The position numbers were made by a program, and so were the translations under genes. The notes under the pieces were generated by a model. That model saw only the letters and a list, made by a program, of their open reading frames with translations. It was not told the DNA's origin and ran no database searches. 64,000 nt of DNA, taken from positions 6,623-70,622 of the forward strand of contig VZRS01008300.1 of NCBI GenBank assembly GCA_013398055.1, in the 5' to 3' direction. Below are positions 13,329 to 28,300 of this stretch, piece by piece. Within the stretch, counting starts at the first letter, position 1; each line of letters begins with the position of its first letter. This stretch comes from Ifrita kowaldi (Eukaryota; Chordata; Aves; Passeriformes; Cinclosomatidae).

Positions 13329-16300
13329 CTGGGATTTAAAGAAAATACCCAATGTTATGAGAATACAAAGAAATTAGACTTCTTGCTCATGTGCAGAGCA
13401 CATTGTGTTCTGAGAAAAAAAGCTGACATAACTCCTAAAAGAGGTTCCTAATAGATTGCATTTACTAAAGAGATTGACTGTAGACGTACAGAACCTCAGC
13501 AGCTATTTTTAAAGGGTCCACAACAAGAAAACATGCTCTCCCCAGCAAGAAAACCCCTAGACTAATATACCAAGAAGTTTACACCGATACATTGGTAGAG
13601 CAAAAGGGTCAGAAGCACGTAAGTAAAAAAAAAACCCCCAACCCATGAAGACTCAAGAATGCCAATATTTCTGTCAGGCCTCTAAGAAAACACTCCACAT
13701 AATTTCAACTCTTCCATTAACACACATTTCTATAGCAAATTATGACCATTTTCTTCATGCAGGATTATTTGCTGAGGAGTTTTCAACTGTCTGTCCAGCT
13801 TGTCAGAAATCCACATTATTTTATCCACTATTAACTGCTACCAGAATCTGCTGTTACTTTAGCTCAAGTTTAACAAACCATTATCTACAGGATTTATAGA
13901 AGTTGTGAGACTACACCAAAATATAAGAAGTGACTTGAAACTACAGTGTTATTATGGAACAGTAATATTTCTTCTCCCAAATACATAGCTCTTTTGCTTA
14001 TCTGTAGAAGTTACCTGGAAAAAAGGAATGCCACCATTTGTGTGGCAATAGACATTTGTATCCATTAAGTATTTGTCACAAGCAAGGCTTTCACTGGATG
14101 CTTGCAACTCTCCTTCCTCTTCTAACAGGTCCTAAAATAGAAGTTTTTCAGAAAGTGTATTTAATGTTTGAATTTCCTCAATGAATTTATTAAGCATGAT
14201 CAGATCAATCAAAGACATGGAACTTCCATTTTTGGAAAACAGAAGTGAAATCTAAATTATTAATATCATTGCTTATTTTTCAAGAGAAGATTTTTGTCAT
14301 AAGCTCAGCACACTTGAGTCCAAGTGCACCGTAAAACACAAAGGCTACAACAGTCCTGAGGTTCCAGTGAACCTCCACAAGGGCATGGAAAAACCTCAAA
14401 GATGTGAAATTTTCATTCAAGAGCCTCATTTGTCATTTATATACATACCTGACCTGCATTATGCTCCACCTCCTTTATCACACTGTTTAGCATAGCATCA
14501 AGATTTGATTGCTTTTGCCTTAATTGCTCCAGAAGTACTTCCCGGGGCTCTGTTCTCATCAGTGTGACTGGATAGAAGTAGTCTTTTCTCTGTGGAGTTG
14601 TCCCTTTAATGAAGAGTTTACACTTTTCAGTGTTTGCTTTAATTTCAGATCCTCAATTATACATCAACTCAATACAGAAATCATGCTTTGTTCAGTCTCC
14701 ATTCTTTGCATACATCTTAAAAAATATGTAAGGCTGCTAGTTATATTTTGGCCCCATTAACCTTCACTTTCAAATTCTGGAACTCAAATTGTTTTCTGTA
14801 AGACAATTCTGTCCCCAGCCTGCCTAAATACCTGTTGGAATATCCACTTTAAGATCCTCTTGCAGGAAACCATTAACCTGAGTTAGCCCATGCTGTACTT
14901 CCTCCTTAAGTGCCAGCTTCTGCTCCACAAGTATCTCCTGATCCACCTTTATCTGATCAAGAAGGCCATTCAGCACCTTCCCCTCAGCAGCCTTTTGTCT
15001 GCCAATATGGTCAGCAATTTCAGCTATTGCTTTATTGCAGTTTTCTTCATTTTTCTGAAAACGAAACAAAAAAACAACCCAACTAAGAATACCAAGTTAA
15101 CAGGAAAGGTAAGGTTATGGCCTCTTTTCTAAGATGTGGTGCGTGATTAATGACATGACCTGAAACGAAACAACTGAGAGACCTCAAATTGAGAACTTTC
15201 AGTGCCAGTTTTACACTCTCATTTTGAGAGCTTCCTTCAGAAGAGAGTCAGTTTCTTAGAAAGTATGATCATTTTATAAAGCTAGTCATAAGAATAAAGA
15301 TGATGCCATCTGGCTCAGATCAGACTCCTCGTGCTTCTATGCACAAACCCTGCACAGAATTAGGATATTCAACTGAATGTGAACATCCTACAAGCACTAG
15401 ACCCTTTATTGCATTTGTAGGGAAAAAGAAAAATGTGGTTTTAGACATTCCCATTGAAATGAAACTTGTGAAATGTTCAGCAGGTACAACAGATACAGAG
15501 ACATCTTGAGACCACAAATGCTTTTAACAGTTTAGAGTTGGACTTGATCCCTGGAGATCCCTTCCAACTCAGAATATTCTGTGTGATTCTGTGTGAAGGA
15601 AGTTTCTAGTTGAGTTTTTCCTCCCGCAAGCTCGCAAAATACTGGATTTGCCTATTTCATTGCCTATTACAACAATAAAACAAGGGTGGGATTGGAAGTT
15701 TGTGATGGAAATGAAAAAAATCCAAAAAACCAAGAGAGAAACTTTTATCTAAGAGGCCAGAACTAGCAGATAGTGAAAAGGAATGCTTTCTCCCATATTG
15801 ATTCAATCTGACCAGTGAAGTAATTTGCATCCTCCAGAAAACAGCCTGCATTTGATCACTGTGCATCTCCCAGGGACAGTACTGGTAGACAAAGCTTTAG
15901 AATCAGAGATAAACACTACTGAAATGATGTAAAATGCCCAGATCACAAATGCAAGTTAGCTGTATGGCATTCATCATGACACCATTTTTTGAGGTTATGT
16001 GCACTTGAAGTTCAAAGTCTTCATCTTAATTTAGGCTTTTGATTTCCTCTAATTACATATATTTAAGCTGAGTAACATGAGTCTGCTATCAAAAAAACGA
16101 TACTTTTGTTCTGATTATAACCAAGAACTTTTTTCACCACTCTACAAATTCTGCAGTAAACTTTTCTCAGGAGGTTGCGTTAGACTACAAAGGAGTATAG
16201 GTACCTTTTGTAAACACTGAAATTGCTGTTTCTCATCCTTGAATGACAATAGCTGCTGGTTAGTAAAGTTGACCATCTGAGCAGTTGTAAATTCACCCCA

Positions 16301-19300
16301 TGTATTGGTACTCTGAGACACATTCTTGAGATTGCTGAGAAGATGTTGACAGTGGTCATTGGATTCTTCTAGCATTGTCTTGTTTTCAGCATTTATGCTC
16401 CTGAGCTCTTGAGAGAAATTATCCAGAGATGCAGTAAATTTGCTGTGATTGGAATTTGTACTGCTGACTAGGTCTGTAGTTTTCCTGCAACAACATATTT
16501 ATAAGAGTTCAGAGATTCTGAAAGGTAGATTTTAACATAGTATACTTTTAAAATATGAGACCACAACCAGTGAAATAGCACAGTTCTATCAAACCAGTTA
16601 ATTATAATGTTGTTGTTCTACTTAGCAAATTTGCAGCACCTGCAGGAGTAGGTTTGTTAAAAATCAAAAACCCACCAACCAAGAAAGCCCAAAAGAGAAC
16701 CAAAAGACCCTAACCACAAACTAAAAACAACTTCAGCAAGACCTTAGTTATTCAGTCTGCAGTTGAATGAAGCGTTTCGCAACAGATACATTATTATGCT
16801 TCAAGCTAAACCTTCATAATATGGAGTTCTGAAGCCCAGACACTGAGGGAGACTCCTCAGTATATTGCTCCCAAAATGATACTTTCTTACTATGCTCAGG
16901 AGACAAGTTAGAGGGAAAGCCTTTCAGAACTAGTTTACTCTGGGGAAAGGCAAACTATGATCTACACTCTGTGTGCAGGCCATGCTTTATAAGCACATAA
17001 ATATGAAGAGCATCCAATTTTGAAGTTCTCTTCATATATAGTTTATCTTGCATAAGTGTACAGCAAAAATAATGTGTTCCTTACAGGTGAACATTTTCTT
17101 GCATAGCAGTGATGGTGGTCTTCAGGCTTCCATTTTTTGTGAGTACATCAGTTAAGTTCTTCTCAGTCTCCCGAGCAAAGAGGTCAAGCTGGCTTTGCAG
17201 TAAAGACACCAATTTGGCTGCGCTCTATTAAGAAAAATACCACAAGTTTCACTGTTATTCTGCACTTTTTAACAGTCTTAAGGGGTACTTGAATGCCTGA
17301 ATTAAAAATGCAGAAAATGCAGAGTTTTGCACTTCTAAAGCAGAAGGTACAATTTTTGTGTAGTGAAGATACAGACACTTTGCTTTTGGAGACATATGTA
17401 AATGCACATATACTGGATATGCTCACAGCAAGGGGAAGGGGTTTTTTGTTACATTCCTACATAAACTACTTAAAGCAGTCTAACAAAAGCTGAAAAGAAT
17501 TAGGATCAAGTCACTGTCCTCCTAGCATTTTTTCTGAAGCAAGTATAATGGTTTCCTACCACATAAGAGTTTAAATCAAAGCAAGCAATCACACTTGATG
17601 TCAGGATGTTCTCTTAATCTAAGGGTACCTTTCTATGTGCCAACCTCGTCATTTCCACTTCTTCTTTTAAACTGTCACAGTTATGCTGGAGCTGAGCAAA
17701 GCCACTGGCTGTCTCTTCCTGTATTTTTTTTAGAGTGAGAAAAAGATCTCCAAAGAAGGTATCCATTTCCTTCTTATGGCCCTCCATCTTAAAAAAAAAA
17801 AGTTTTATTTACAGTTAGATATTTATATCTTTATTCTAGAAACTGATATATTTTTCTAGCATAATTGATACAGAAACAAATCTACCCCAAGGAAATGGTC
17901 AAAAGGCATGAATGAAGTACTGTGCATAAAAGGCAGAGAATAACACTTGGAACACTTGAAGTTTGAGACTGGAACTTAGTGTGGGGGCTATTCCAAACAC
18001 AAAATTTGGCATGCAAGGTAAGCAAAACAGAAAAGTAGACAAGCTACAGCAAGAGCTGGTAAGCCATGGACTATCTGCTGTCTAAGTCCAATGAAAACCT
18101 TCTAGACAAGGGCAGTTGATTTCACATGAGCTGTAACTGACAGGAGGGGAAAAATGTTTCAGTAAGAGAAACAGGTCAGAAATTTTATCTTTATTTTTGA
18201 TAAAATGGAAAGGAAAAAAAAAAAGAAATGAAAGAGGCTGCAGTTCTACAGAAGTATCATGAGTTAGACTAGAACTATAAATTGAAGCAAAGGACTTTAA
18301 TAAGCACAGTATTGTTTGCACTTATGGTTGTTAACAAGATAAAGCATCACATTCCCCAGGAATCAAAGGGACTACAGAAAAAGTTTGGTATGACAGCAGA
18401 AAAAATTTGGAGTGGTAAGACTCGTCTAAGTTCACTTTTTTTTTTAGATTTCTAAAATACAGGGGAGAGTATATTAAATGTATCATCAAATATTTGTTAT
18501 ATAAAGATTTAAGCATCCATGTTTTACCATTCTACTGTGGCACTTAGGCAAGCAGTTGTGCCAATATAGGTAACAAGCAAATTTACCACACTTAGGAGAG
18601 GAAAAATGTCTGAAAGAAAGTTAGAAAGTAGAATTCATGGGACAAGATAAAGGGGAAAAGGCCAGACAACAAGTGGAAACACTCTGGCATACTGCAGAAA
18701 AACAAAGGACATGTTATCTGTAAATTAAATAAAATAGAAGAGCACAAGGCAAAGAGGCAGATTTTGTGCATTACCTGGTCAGCCACAGCAGAATATTTCT
18801 TCATGTTACTCTGAAACTGACAGTTTAACCCCAAGACAAATTCTACCACTGGTGTCAAGCTATTTACTGCTCTTCCTAATCCAGTTTCGTGTTCCTCCTA
18901 GGAAAAGAGGACAAAAAAAAGTAAACCAGAATAAGGCTGTTCCTTAATTTCAATTTGTAAGAAGCTATTATGTACATACCCATGTGCTCTGTTCTGACAG
19001 TATATGCTATATAGTATATTACAGCCTGCAGGGGTGACATGGAAGCAGAAGTGGGGAGGGACATAATCATGGCCAGATGGTGAAGCAGATACAGGTAAAG
19101 AGCATCAGAAAAAAATCTATATATTTACAGAACCCCTTTTGACCAAAACCAGTCTCAAGTATTTAAGTAAGAGTATGCAAATGTACTAACAATTAATCTC
19201 AGCAGTTCAGCTTTACAATCAAGCGATAGATTCTCATGCTGTGTTATTTTTTCAGACATGTGAGAAACTTCAGTAGACACCAAGTCTTTAAGAGAGGCAA

Positions 19301-22300
19301 AAGATGCTGATACAACTGATGCAAGAATATCTGCTGTAGAAGAGCTGGTAGACAGGAGATCACCTACAAAAGAAATCAAGAGTTACAAATTTTTTTGAAG
19401 TTCCCCTGTAAGATAGGAACTCTTTTTATTGCTCATCACCTTAATCCCCCTTACAGCACAGGAAGGCTGTGGATCACCCCAGATACATTATTACTGGTGC
19501 AACTGTAATCATTATGTCACTTAAATAAAGCCAATTCTCCCTTCCTAAAACAGATACATTTTAGAAAATGGTCTTTGAGATCACCATTGCAAAAATTCAG
19601 GACGACTACTGATACAGGTATTACACTTACCTATAAAATTTGTGTAAGATGTCAACATCTGTTGCTGCTTCAAACTGTTTTCAGTAATTGAATCTTGTAT
19701 TTTGCTGAACAAAGCATTCATTTGTCCTGCAAATGTATTTTGGACAACAGCATTGTGCTGATCAACAGCCTTCTTACGGTCCAGTTTTGCATGGAGCCCA
19801 GATACATCTCTTGTAGTTTCTTCAACTGCACTAAGTAACTATAATTTTTGAAGTTATTTTATTTTAGTAAGTCTTTAAACAAGGAGTCAAGCATATCTTA
19901 TATAAGGAAAAGCAACAATAGCTCTGACTTAAAGAAGTTATCTCTCTAGGAAGACAGGTATTTCCCTTTACATCATCAAATTACAACTGTTCTAGACCCT
20001 GCTATGTTATTTATACTTTTAGAACATGGGAAAAAGTTACCTACTAGAGACCATTTGGTCTAGCTTTAAAATCAAAGCATTAATAAATGACTTCCTCAGT
20101 ATTTAAGGAATTAAGGTATCATTTATCCCAGAGTAGTAACTGAAAAATACCTAAGAACTTCAACTTTTTTCTGAACAATCTGACAGTAAATATATTCTTT
20201 AATACAGTACTCAAGGAACAGGTTTCTAGTACTAGTCCTCTGATAAATAATTTAGAATTCATACAAATAGTGGAGTCCTGGTTTTGTAGTCAGCATAAAT
20301 AATTTCTGTACCTATTTGTCTCACACAAACACTCCACAACCTACATGTAAAAACCAGGCATTCCCTCCCAATCTTACAGGAATCCAAATAGAAAGAAATT
20401 GTCATGGTGCCTGAAGATACAAGTTTCATCACTTTGCAGTTTAAACAGCAGGACACTCTCTCTCCCTAACCTCAAGTCTTTTTTGATAGTTATGACCAAT
20501 GTACAAACACATCAAAGCCATACCCTAAAACACAGAGGGCAACACTAGTCAAAGCTTTTTGCTATTTTTCTACTCCAGTCCATATAAGGGTTTGAGGTGG
20601 AAGGGACATTAAGCACCATCTAGTTCTAAGCCTCCTGCCGTGGGCAGGGACATGTTCCACTAGACCAGCTTCTTCAGCTATGTATAATTCACTGTTTTGC
20701 AGGACCTCTTGTAAGATTTTGAAAGAAAACTACTTATTCTGCAAAACAACTCATGATAATAGATACTGCAAAGCACTGGAACTCCCATGGCAAACTGGCC
20801 TGAGGGAAAGTTAGTTCCAGACCAACCAGAGTGTTTAGCAGTCAACTGTCAATACTACCACAGAGAAAGTCCTGCAATCTAACCCTAGTTTTCCATCTTA
20901 AATTCAGGTCTTGTCTCACTCACATCATGCTTTAGCAACAATTGGTTTCCTTGAATAGCCCATGAAACTCCTAAACATAGGAAGCTGATTTACAGTAGGT
21001 ACAAGAACTGTGACAACCTTGCTAGCTGTGCCATGAAGTTTTTGTTCAGTATTTTCCAAAACTGAAACCACATATTCTTCTTCAGCCAGCTGAACCTTGG
21101 TTTCTTGCAGATCTTTCTGTGTTTCTTCCAGTTCTTTCTCCTTGATTTGCAGATCTGTTTTACACTGTTCAAGTTCATTTTTACTGACTCTGAACAGTTC
21201 AGTGACCTAAATAGGAAGACAATCATCAAAAAGACAACATCACTTTTATAATTTGACAGTCTCATTTCACATCTCTCAAATTATGTGACAATGCCAAAAG
21301 GCAAATCGTGATCTAGCAATGTAATTTCAGCTGTAGGACTCAGGTCTTAAACCTAAACTACAGGTTTGTATAGTCTTTGTAATCACTGAAAATATCAAGC
21401 CAACACCATTCTCACTGTAATAATCTGTTGCTTCCCCTCTCAAAATACGAGAGCAAACTACTGTTACAGCACAAGGAAAATAATCCCACTGAACAAACCT
21501 AACCAGATAGACTGACAAGAGTCAGTAAAGCTGATTACATAGAAGAGTTACATATACCAGCAAATTAATATCTACATTTCTCTTAAACAAGGAGCTCCAA
21601 TTTTCATGTAGTTTGTTAATGGGAGCTCATGATCTCTCTCCCCTCAGTCTTTGCTCCTAAGCAGATACCTGTCAACTGAGATGATACCATTTTACAAGCA
21701 GATTTTTTGCAGAAAATTCAGCAAAGCAAATTAGAGGAGTAGACATGAAAACAGCTTTAAAAATAAATAGTGAAACTTGCAATTTCATGTTATTTCAAAT
21801 TCCTAACTTAAAGGACTAAGAAGCTAATTGGGAAACTTTAAGAACAACAATAAAAAGAATCTTCTGACTGTTCTTTCCTCAAACTTTTTTCCTCCTTTTG
21901 AAAGGAGGAATGAATTTCTTCCATTTTTTGGCAGATTTAAGACAGTTGAAAAACATCACTTACCCTTTTCACTTCTTCCTCCATGACGCTGATTTTGTCA
22001 ATATACTCTGTAATTTGTTCTTCCTGAACCGTCAGCTTTCCATTAAGGGCTCTCAAGCAAGGATTAAAACAAACAAACAAATTAGTCAAGTAAGAGGCAA
22101 TTTCAAGTTTTTTCACTATGTTTTCAGTAATTTCAAAAAATAAGTACTGCTAAATACTATATGAATAGCAGGTAATTTTCACTTAAGGCAGAAAAGATTT
22201 AAGACAATTTTCCATTGTAAACTTTCTGTGCTAACTTGCCCTATTAAAAGTGAAGTTAAATATATCAAGTTTGCTTTCCTGTATAAACTTCCACTGAAAA

Positions 22301-25300
22301 AAAAAAAGGTTGCATGTGTAAATCTGCATGCTGGGTAATGCTTATGGTAAGTTCCACACATACATAAATTCCTCAGTGCAAGCCTATTAGATTTTATCTG
22401 TATAACAGTTAATTTTGAAAGAACAAATTGACTGAACAGTTCAGTTTCCCTAACTATCTTGAACTTTCTGGATTGAAAACAGATTTGAAGGTATTTCTGT
22501 ATAAGGATAGGTACCAGTATCTCGGATTTGTTGCTAGTTATTTTATAGAAATTTTGCAGACATACTCATAGTTTTCAAGAGAAATATAGACTCCATTTTT
22601 CTCCCGTGCAGCAGCAAGGTCTCGCTTCAGACGCTCAATCTCTTCAGTGTATTCCTGCGTAAAGAAACGATCACATGTGAGCCAGAAAACTTCTATTTTA
22701 GTTTTGATATTCAGCTTAACAGATACTTCACAAAGGTAGTGCTCTACAGAAGTTTTGCATAAACATAAGAGCAAAGCACTTCACTTCTATTCTAAGTTCA
22801 GTATAGCACCATTTAAATTCATATCATTGGATATATATTGGCTATATGTAGAGCATAGAAACCTTCCATTTGAAGGCCATACTTGGTTGCATTTAGCAGC
22901 TTACAATGGGAATCACACCTTCCTTGGGGCACAGCTACTTTACATTGGCTCTTCACTTGTATTTACTGACAAGTTCACTTTAATTCAGGCACTTTCTAGG
23001 GAAAGTGCAAAATTGCAAACATGTAATACCCACACAGTCACAGCTAGTAGCAATAGCCCTCTGTTCAACTTTAGTCTTATTAACAGCTCCAGTATCTGCA
23101 GGGACTAATGCTATACCAGTGCAGTTCTAGTTTAAAAGCATCATTCAGTAATTAAAATCACTTCAGAAAAGCACTGCTACTAGTTACAGCTTCTCCCATA
23201 CTCATAATGCCCACACAGCAAAGACTACATTAACAAAAAGTCAAGCCTAACCTGTAACTTCATTTTTTAAAATATGTGTCTTGTTACCTTAATAAGAGCT
23301 TTTTTTGTTAGCTTCTGATTAACTTCAGGCTTGTTCATTATGTTCTTTGCTCTATGGGCATATTCCAGTGTACTCAAGGTTTCCTGTGAAAAACAGATGT
23401 AACGCTAGGTCAAGCTGTGGAATTAACTCATACTTTTGTATCATTAGCAAAATATATTATTTATTTTAGGAAGAGGTTTTCAGACTTTAAATTTACCTCA
23501 AGATTTACAGATGCAGGCGAAACTGTGGCAATTATTGACGTTTTTGTCCGTCCTCCAAGTGAGTCTTGAAGGATTCTTGTGAGTTTAGATTCCCTGTATG
23601 GAATATGAGGGGCTCTTTCCACCAGGGCAGTAATAACTCTTCCTAATGTCAGTAGAGATTGGTTGATATTTCCAGCTTCACGAGCTCTCTTGTCAACTGC
23701 CCCTGATCGACCAATGTTTTCACTTCCTGCAAGATCAACCTGAAAGGCAGGTTATGCTTCAGTCTCAAGCACCCTGAAGAATGCTTGCCCCAAAGTCTTG
23801 TAGAACACATGGAAGAGTTTATGAGTTTTTCAGGAGACAATGGGGTGACAAATGGGACTGATATTTTTCAGAGTGACAAACAGACTTCATATCACTTTAT
23901 GAAAACAATAATTTTCCCCTTGTTAGGAAAAAACTCTAGTTCATGACTAAAAAGTCTATCAATGACAGTTCAAATACTTACCAAGTTTAGCTTTCCAATT
24001 TTAACAAGTTCTTCTCCATCTACTGTTGTTTCTTTCATATGGATGGTAATTGAAAACACAGAGTGGGAACGGCTGCAAAAGAAACCAGTTTCAGATGTTC
24101 CATTAAAGCCAAATATCTACTTGTTATACGACTGCTGCAAGTTCTGTGCTCTTTATAGAGAATACATTTAGCCCATGAACTGCAAATTACATTTTCAATA
24201 CACAAAGTTATTCTGCCAAGTATAATTTCGTGTACATATGAATATGGTATTTAAAACCAGTGATGAAGCAACTGGATGACATTTGACTCATTCAATCCTA
24301 ATAAATTTTATTTTATTTCAAGGAAAAGCAAGAGAAATGCCCTGGTTTTGCTTACATTTGTGTATTCTCAACTCACAAGCATCTCATGAAAACTGACTTA
24401 AAGATTTTTTTTTCAGTCCTTATGCTAAGAACAGTTTCACAGAATGTGAGATTAAGGAACATAACTTGCTTTATCCAGCCAAAGAAAATTCAGCAACTAG
24501 CTGAATCCAATATTAAAAATTTAGAAGTTCAATTAATTTTTCAGTCAAAAATAGTAATACAGTCAAAGATCACAGAATCATGGAATGGTTTCATCTAGCT
24601 CCAACCACCCTACTACGGGCAAAGACACCTTCCACTAGACCAGGCTGCTCAAAACCCCATCCAAGCTGCACTCATAATTTCTCTGGGAAATATGTTCCAG
24701 TGTTTCACCACTCTCATAGTAAAGATGATTTTAGGTTGAGTTTATTCCTTTAATAAGTTTTTGCTATAGGAAGCTGACATATATAGAAAGCCATAGACAT
24801 CAAATTACACCAGTCTGACCATATATAGAACAACACCTCAGGCACAATGAATGCTCAAAATTCCCTGGAATCTCAGACAAAATGAGTTCTGTGTTCTAAT
24901 CAGTGGTAGAAAATATCCATTTCCTTCCCCCAGTAGACAGACATGCTCAGTATACCTTGAAATTAAAATACAGTACAGGCAGACAGGCAGGGTACATTCC
25001 TTACTGTTGCAACACTGGATCACTACTTGTTCACAGGGACATAGATACCACATCTGCAGCTCAAGAATGCGAAGGCAGTAATAAAAAGAATGCTGTTTTT
25101 GACCCAGGTGCCTCTATTACATTCTATGACCTGCAACCATATGAAGCAGCCCTTTTTGCCATACAACCTTATCCCCAACTTCCACAACCTGCAGAAGCCA
25201 GATTTTGAAATGAGGGTCTTGTGATGATCTGTAAAAAGCAGATCTTAGCAGTATTTTGAAATCACAAACTTCAGTAACAAATCCTGATGCATTGTTTTCT

Positions 25301-28300
25301 ACTGCTGGTGAGGAGAAGAAAGGATACTCAAGACTCTTACACCAAGTTTATTTAATAAATTGGACTGGCCAAAACACCCAACCACCTAGAACAGATAGAA
25401 TAAAGACAACCCACCTCTCTGATAAAGGTATATCAACAAAACATCTTCCAAAATTGAAAGGAACCTTCTTTTTGAAAATGTACAATATCCACAGCAAGGA
25501 GTATTTATCTCATGCTAGTACATGCAATGCATTTTACTTTTTATCTGTCAGATTTAGGTCTTCTGTTTTCATAGGCGTAGAAAGCCTTGAAAATGCTAAC
25601 TTCATAACTTCGAGTTATACTTAAACTTCAATATTCTAGACATCTAATTAAGAAGATTATGATGCTTTTATCTCAGCTAGAGTTATGTGGAATTCCAGGG
25701 CTACTGTTCCAAATAGACACTGCAAATTTTCAAAGGATATATTAATTACAAAGCAGGCAAACTCTAAACAAGAGGGGAAGCTTACGTTAAAAACAATGCA
25801 GGGAGAAACAGCTTGCCCATTTTTAACTTGAGAAGCATTCAGATTTTATGACAATCTTTGTGCTGGCTTTTTTGGGTTGGAGATAGTTTTCTTCAGAGTG
25901 GCTGGTATGGGGCTGTGTTTTGGATTTGTGCTGCATACAAATGTATTGATAATACAGAGATGATGTTGTCAGGGCTTTTCATGCTGTGACGCTGGCAAGG
26001 AGGTTCAGAGTGCATGGGAGGCTGGGAGCAGACACAGTCAGGACAGGTGACTCCAAATTACCAATGGGATATATTCCAGACCATATGGCATCATGCTCAG
26101 TATATAAAGTGGGGGAAGAGGGAGGAAGAAGGGAGAGAACATTTGGAGTGATGGCATTTGTCTTCCCAAGTCACTGTTACACATGATGGGGCCCTGCTCT
26201 CATGGAGATGGATGAATCATGGGAAGCAGTGAATTAACTTCTTGCTTTGCTTGTGTGCACAGCTTTTGCTGTCCCTATTAAACTGTCTTTATATCAACCC
26301 ATGAGTTTTCCAGCTTTTAGACTTCCAATTCTCTCCCGCAATCCTGCAGGTGGAGGATTGAGTGAGTGGCTAGGTGAGCTTGGCTGCTGGCTGGGGTTAA
26401 ACCATGATATCCCTTCATACGCCTACTGCAATCACTCTACAGTATGTGATAAGGAAGAAATTGTAACTCTGGCTTTCTAACCCACATTTGACAGTCTGCA
26501 CTGTGATAACAATCTCAAGATGATGTCATGTTTGCACTAGCTTCTTATTTCTTCAATAAGATTCTGTTTAAGAAAGAACAAAACAAGGTTTCTGAAATGG
26601 GGAAAATTTGTACCTGGAATATGCGTTCATGTAAGTAGCTGCAGTTGTTCTTTTGGCTGCACCCCTTTCCAGGATTTGGTAAACTTGATTTTTGTTGTGT
26701 ACAGTTACTTCTTCCAAGCCTTTAATAATTACACCCCTCTGTCAGAAAGTAATACATGCTTATTATATGTCTCTCAACAACCCTGAAAGCCTCAAGATAA
26801 CAAACTTTGTAGCACTAACCTTGTTTCGAGGATCATCAAACATCTGCAGTCTTTCTCCAACATCAGGAGTAGGATTCAGAAGATCAAAAAGCTCCTCATT
26901 ATAGATTTCCAAAAGAGAGACTTTCACTGAAAATTCGGTACCATTCTCTGTGAGTTTTTCAAATATTTGATGCAGTGTACGGGGTATGATACCTGCTAGT
27001 GGATCCTATAAATTAAAGAGATTATTTGATTTATAAATGTACTGAAAGAGATTTGGAGTTAGGGGGTAGAGTTTCAACTAAACAGTCTGATTGGATATAA
27101 ACAAGAATAAAGATTCCATTTAAAAATCACCATGAGTTAAATGCACTACATTAAAGATATAAAGTTGTGCTTTTCATATATATGAATGAGACTATTTGTT
27201 AATCTACATATATTTAAGGAAAGACAGCTTCAGAATTTGAAAGGCATCAACTTCTAGCTTTCTTTAGCTTTCTACAGTTCCAACTTGGAACTACAGTACA
27301 CACAAGAGAAATCTCAGGAGTGAAAATATACCTCTTCCCAAGTATATGCTTCATTGGGTGACCGCTCCCCTTCCATTGTGAAGGTCTTACCAGTACCAGT
27401 TTGGCCATAACTGTGAGAATAAAAATAAAAATGTAAACAAGAAACTAAAACACAAATAAATTTCCTAATACTAATTGGAGGCTTACTTACGCAAACACTG
27501 TACAGTTGTAGCCCATAATAACTTCATCCAAAATGGGACACACAACACTCCGGTACACATCAATCTGCTTGGCCTGAGCTCCAAAAACCTATTGACACAA
27601 AGATAATGCATCTGATTTATCCATACAATAATGTATAACATCACACTAAGTACTAGCTTGTTTCTAGAAGTCCCCAACTTGACAAGCAGTTACCAACCAT
27701 ATCAAATGTGTAAGTCTTTCTTGATGACTTATCTGTCACTCCTCCGGTGCGGACACTGACTTCCTTTCTTGCTTGATCACAGTCTACGACAGCGTAGGAG
27801 CTCGCTCTAAGTTCTGAGGCATTAAAAGGCCTAAAAGGACAGGAGTCAGGAATATCAGATTGAAATCATTGCTAATAAGAATATAAACAGATGAAGCAGT
27901 AATATCACTCAGTTTAAGGCTCTAGAATAGTATAACGGGGCAAAAAGAACAAAGTTTTAAACTTTATCTGTTTAATAACTGTTTCAGAAAAAATGCAGCA
28001 ATTTGGCAGTTTACAGACTGTTTCTCCTTTCTTCCACTGTGAGACAACTCAGGTATCTATAGCTTTTTGTTGGTTACATACATATTTTTAACAAGCCTAT
28101 AACCATGTTTAAGCTAACAGGCATTAGAACATGTTCAAATGCAGGGGGTAGAAGATCAAACATACCAAACAGTTGCCTAAATAAGACAACTTCAAAAAAA
28201 AGAAAAACACTTATACATGCAAGTTAATGCAATAGTGGATCAAATGCCAATGACACAACACTCTAAAGCACCAAAAATACCAACAGACCCTGCTAATTGC

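Noticed and set aside
14449..14454. Inner donor GTCAGG for KIF11 exon 20
   Set aside because: It leaves the wrong phase for exon 21. The donor five bases further on is a stronger consensus and gives the expected AGQ junction.
25986..26480. Plus-strand frames in KIF11 intron 6
   Set aside because: They fall inside the solo LTR, which does not encode protein.
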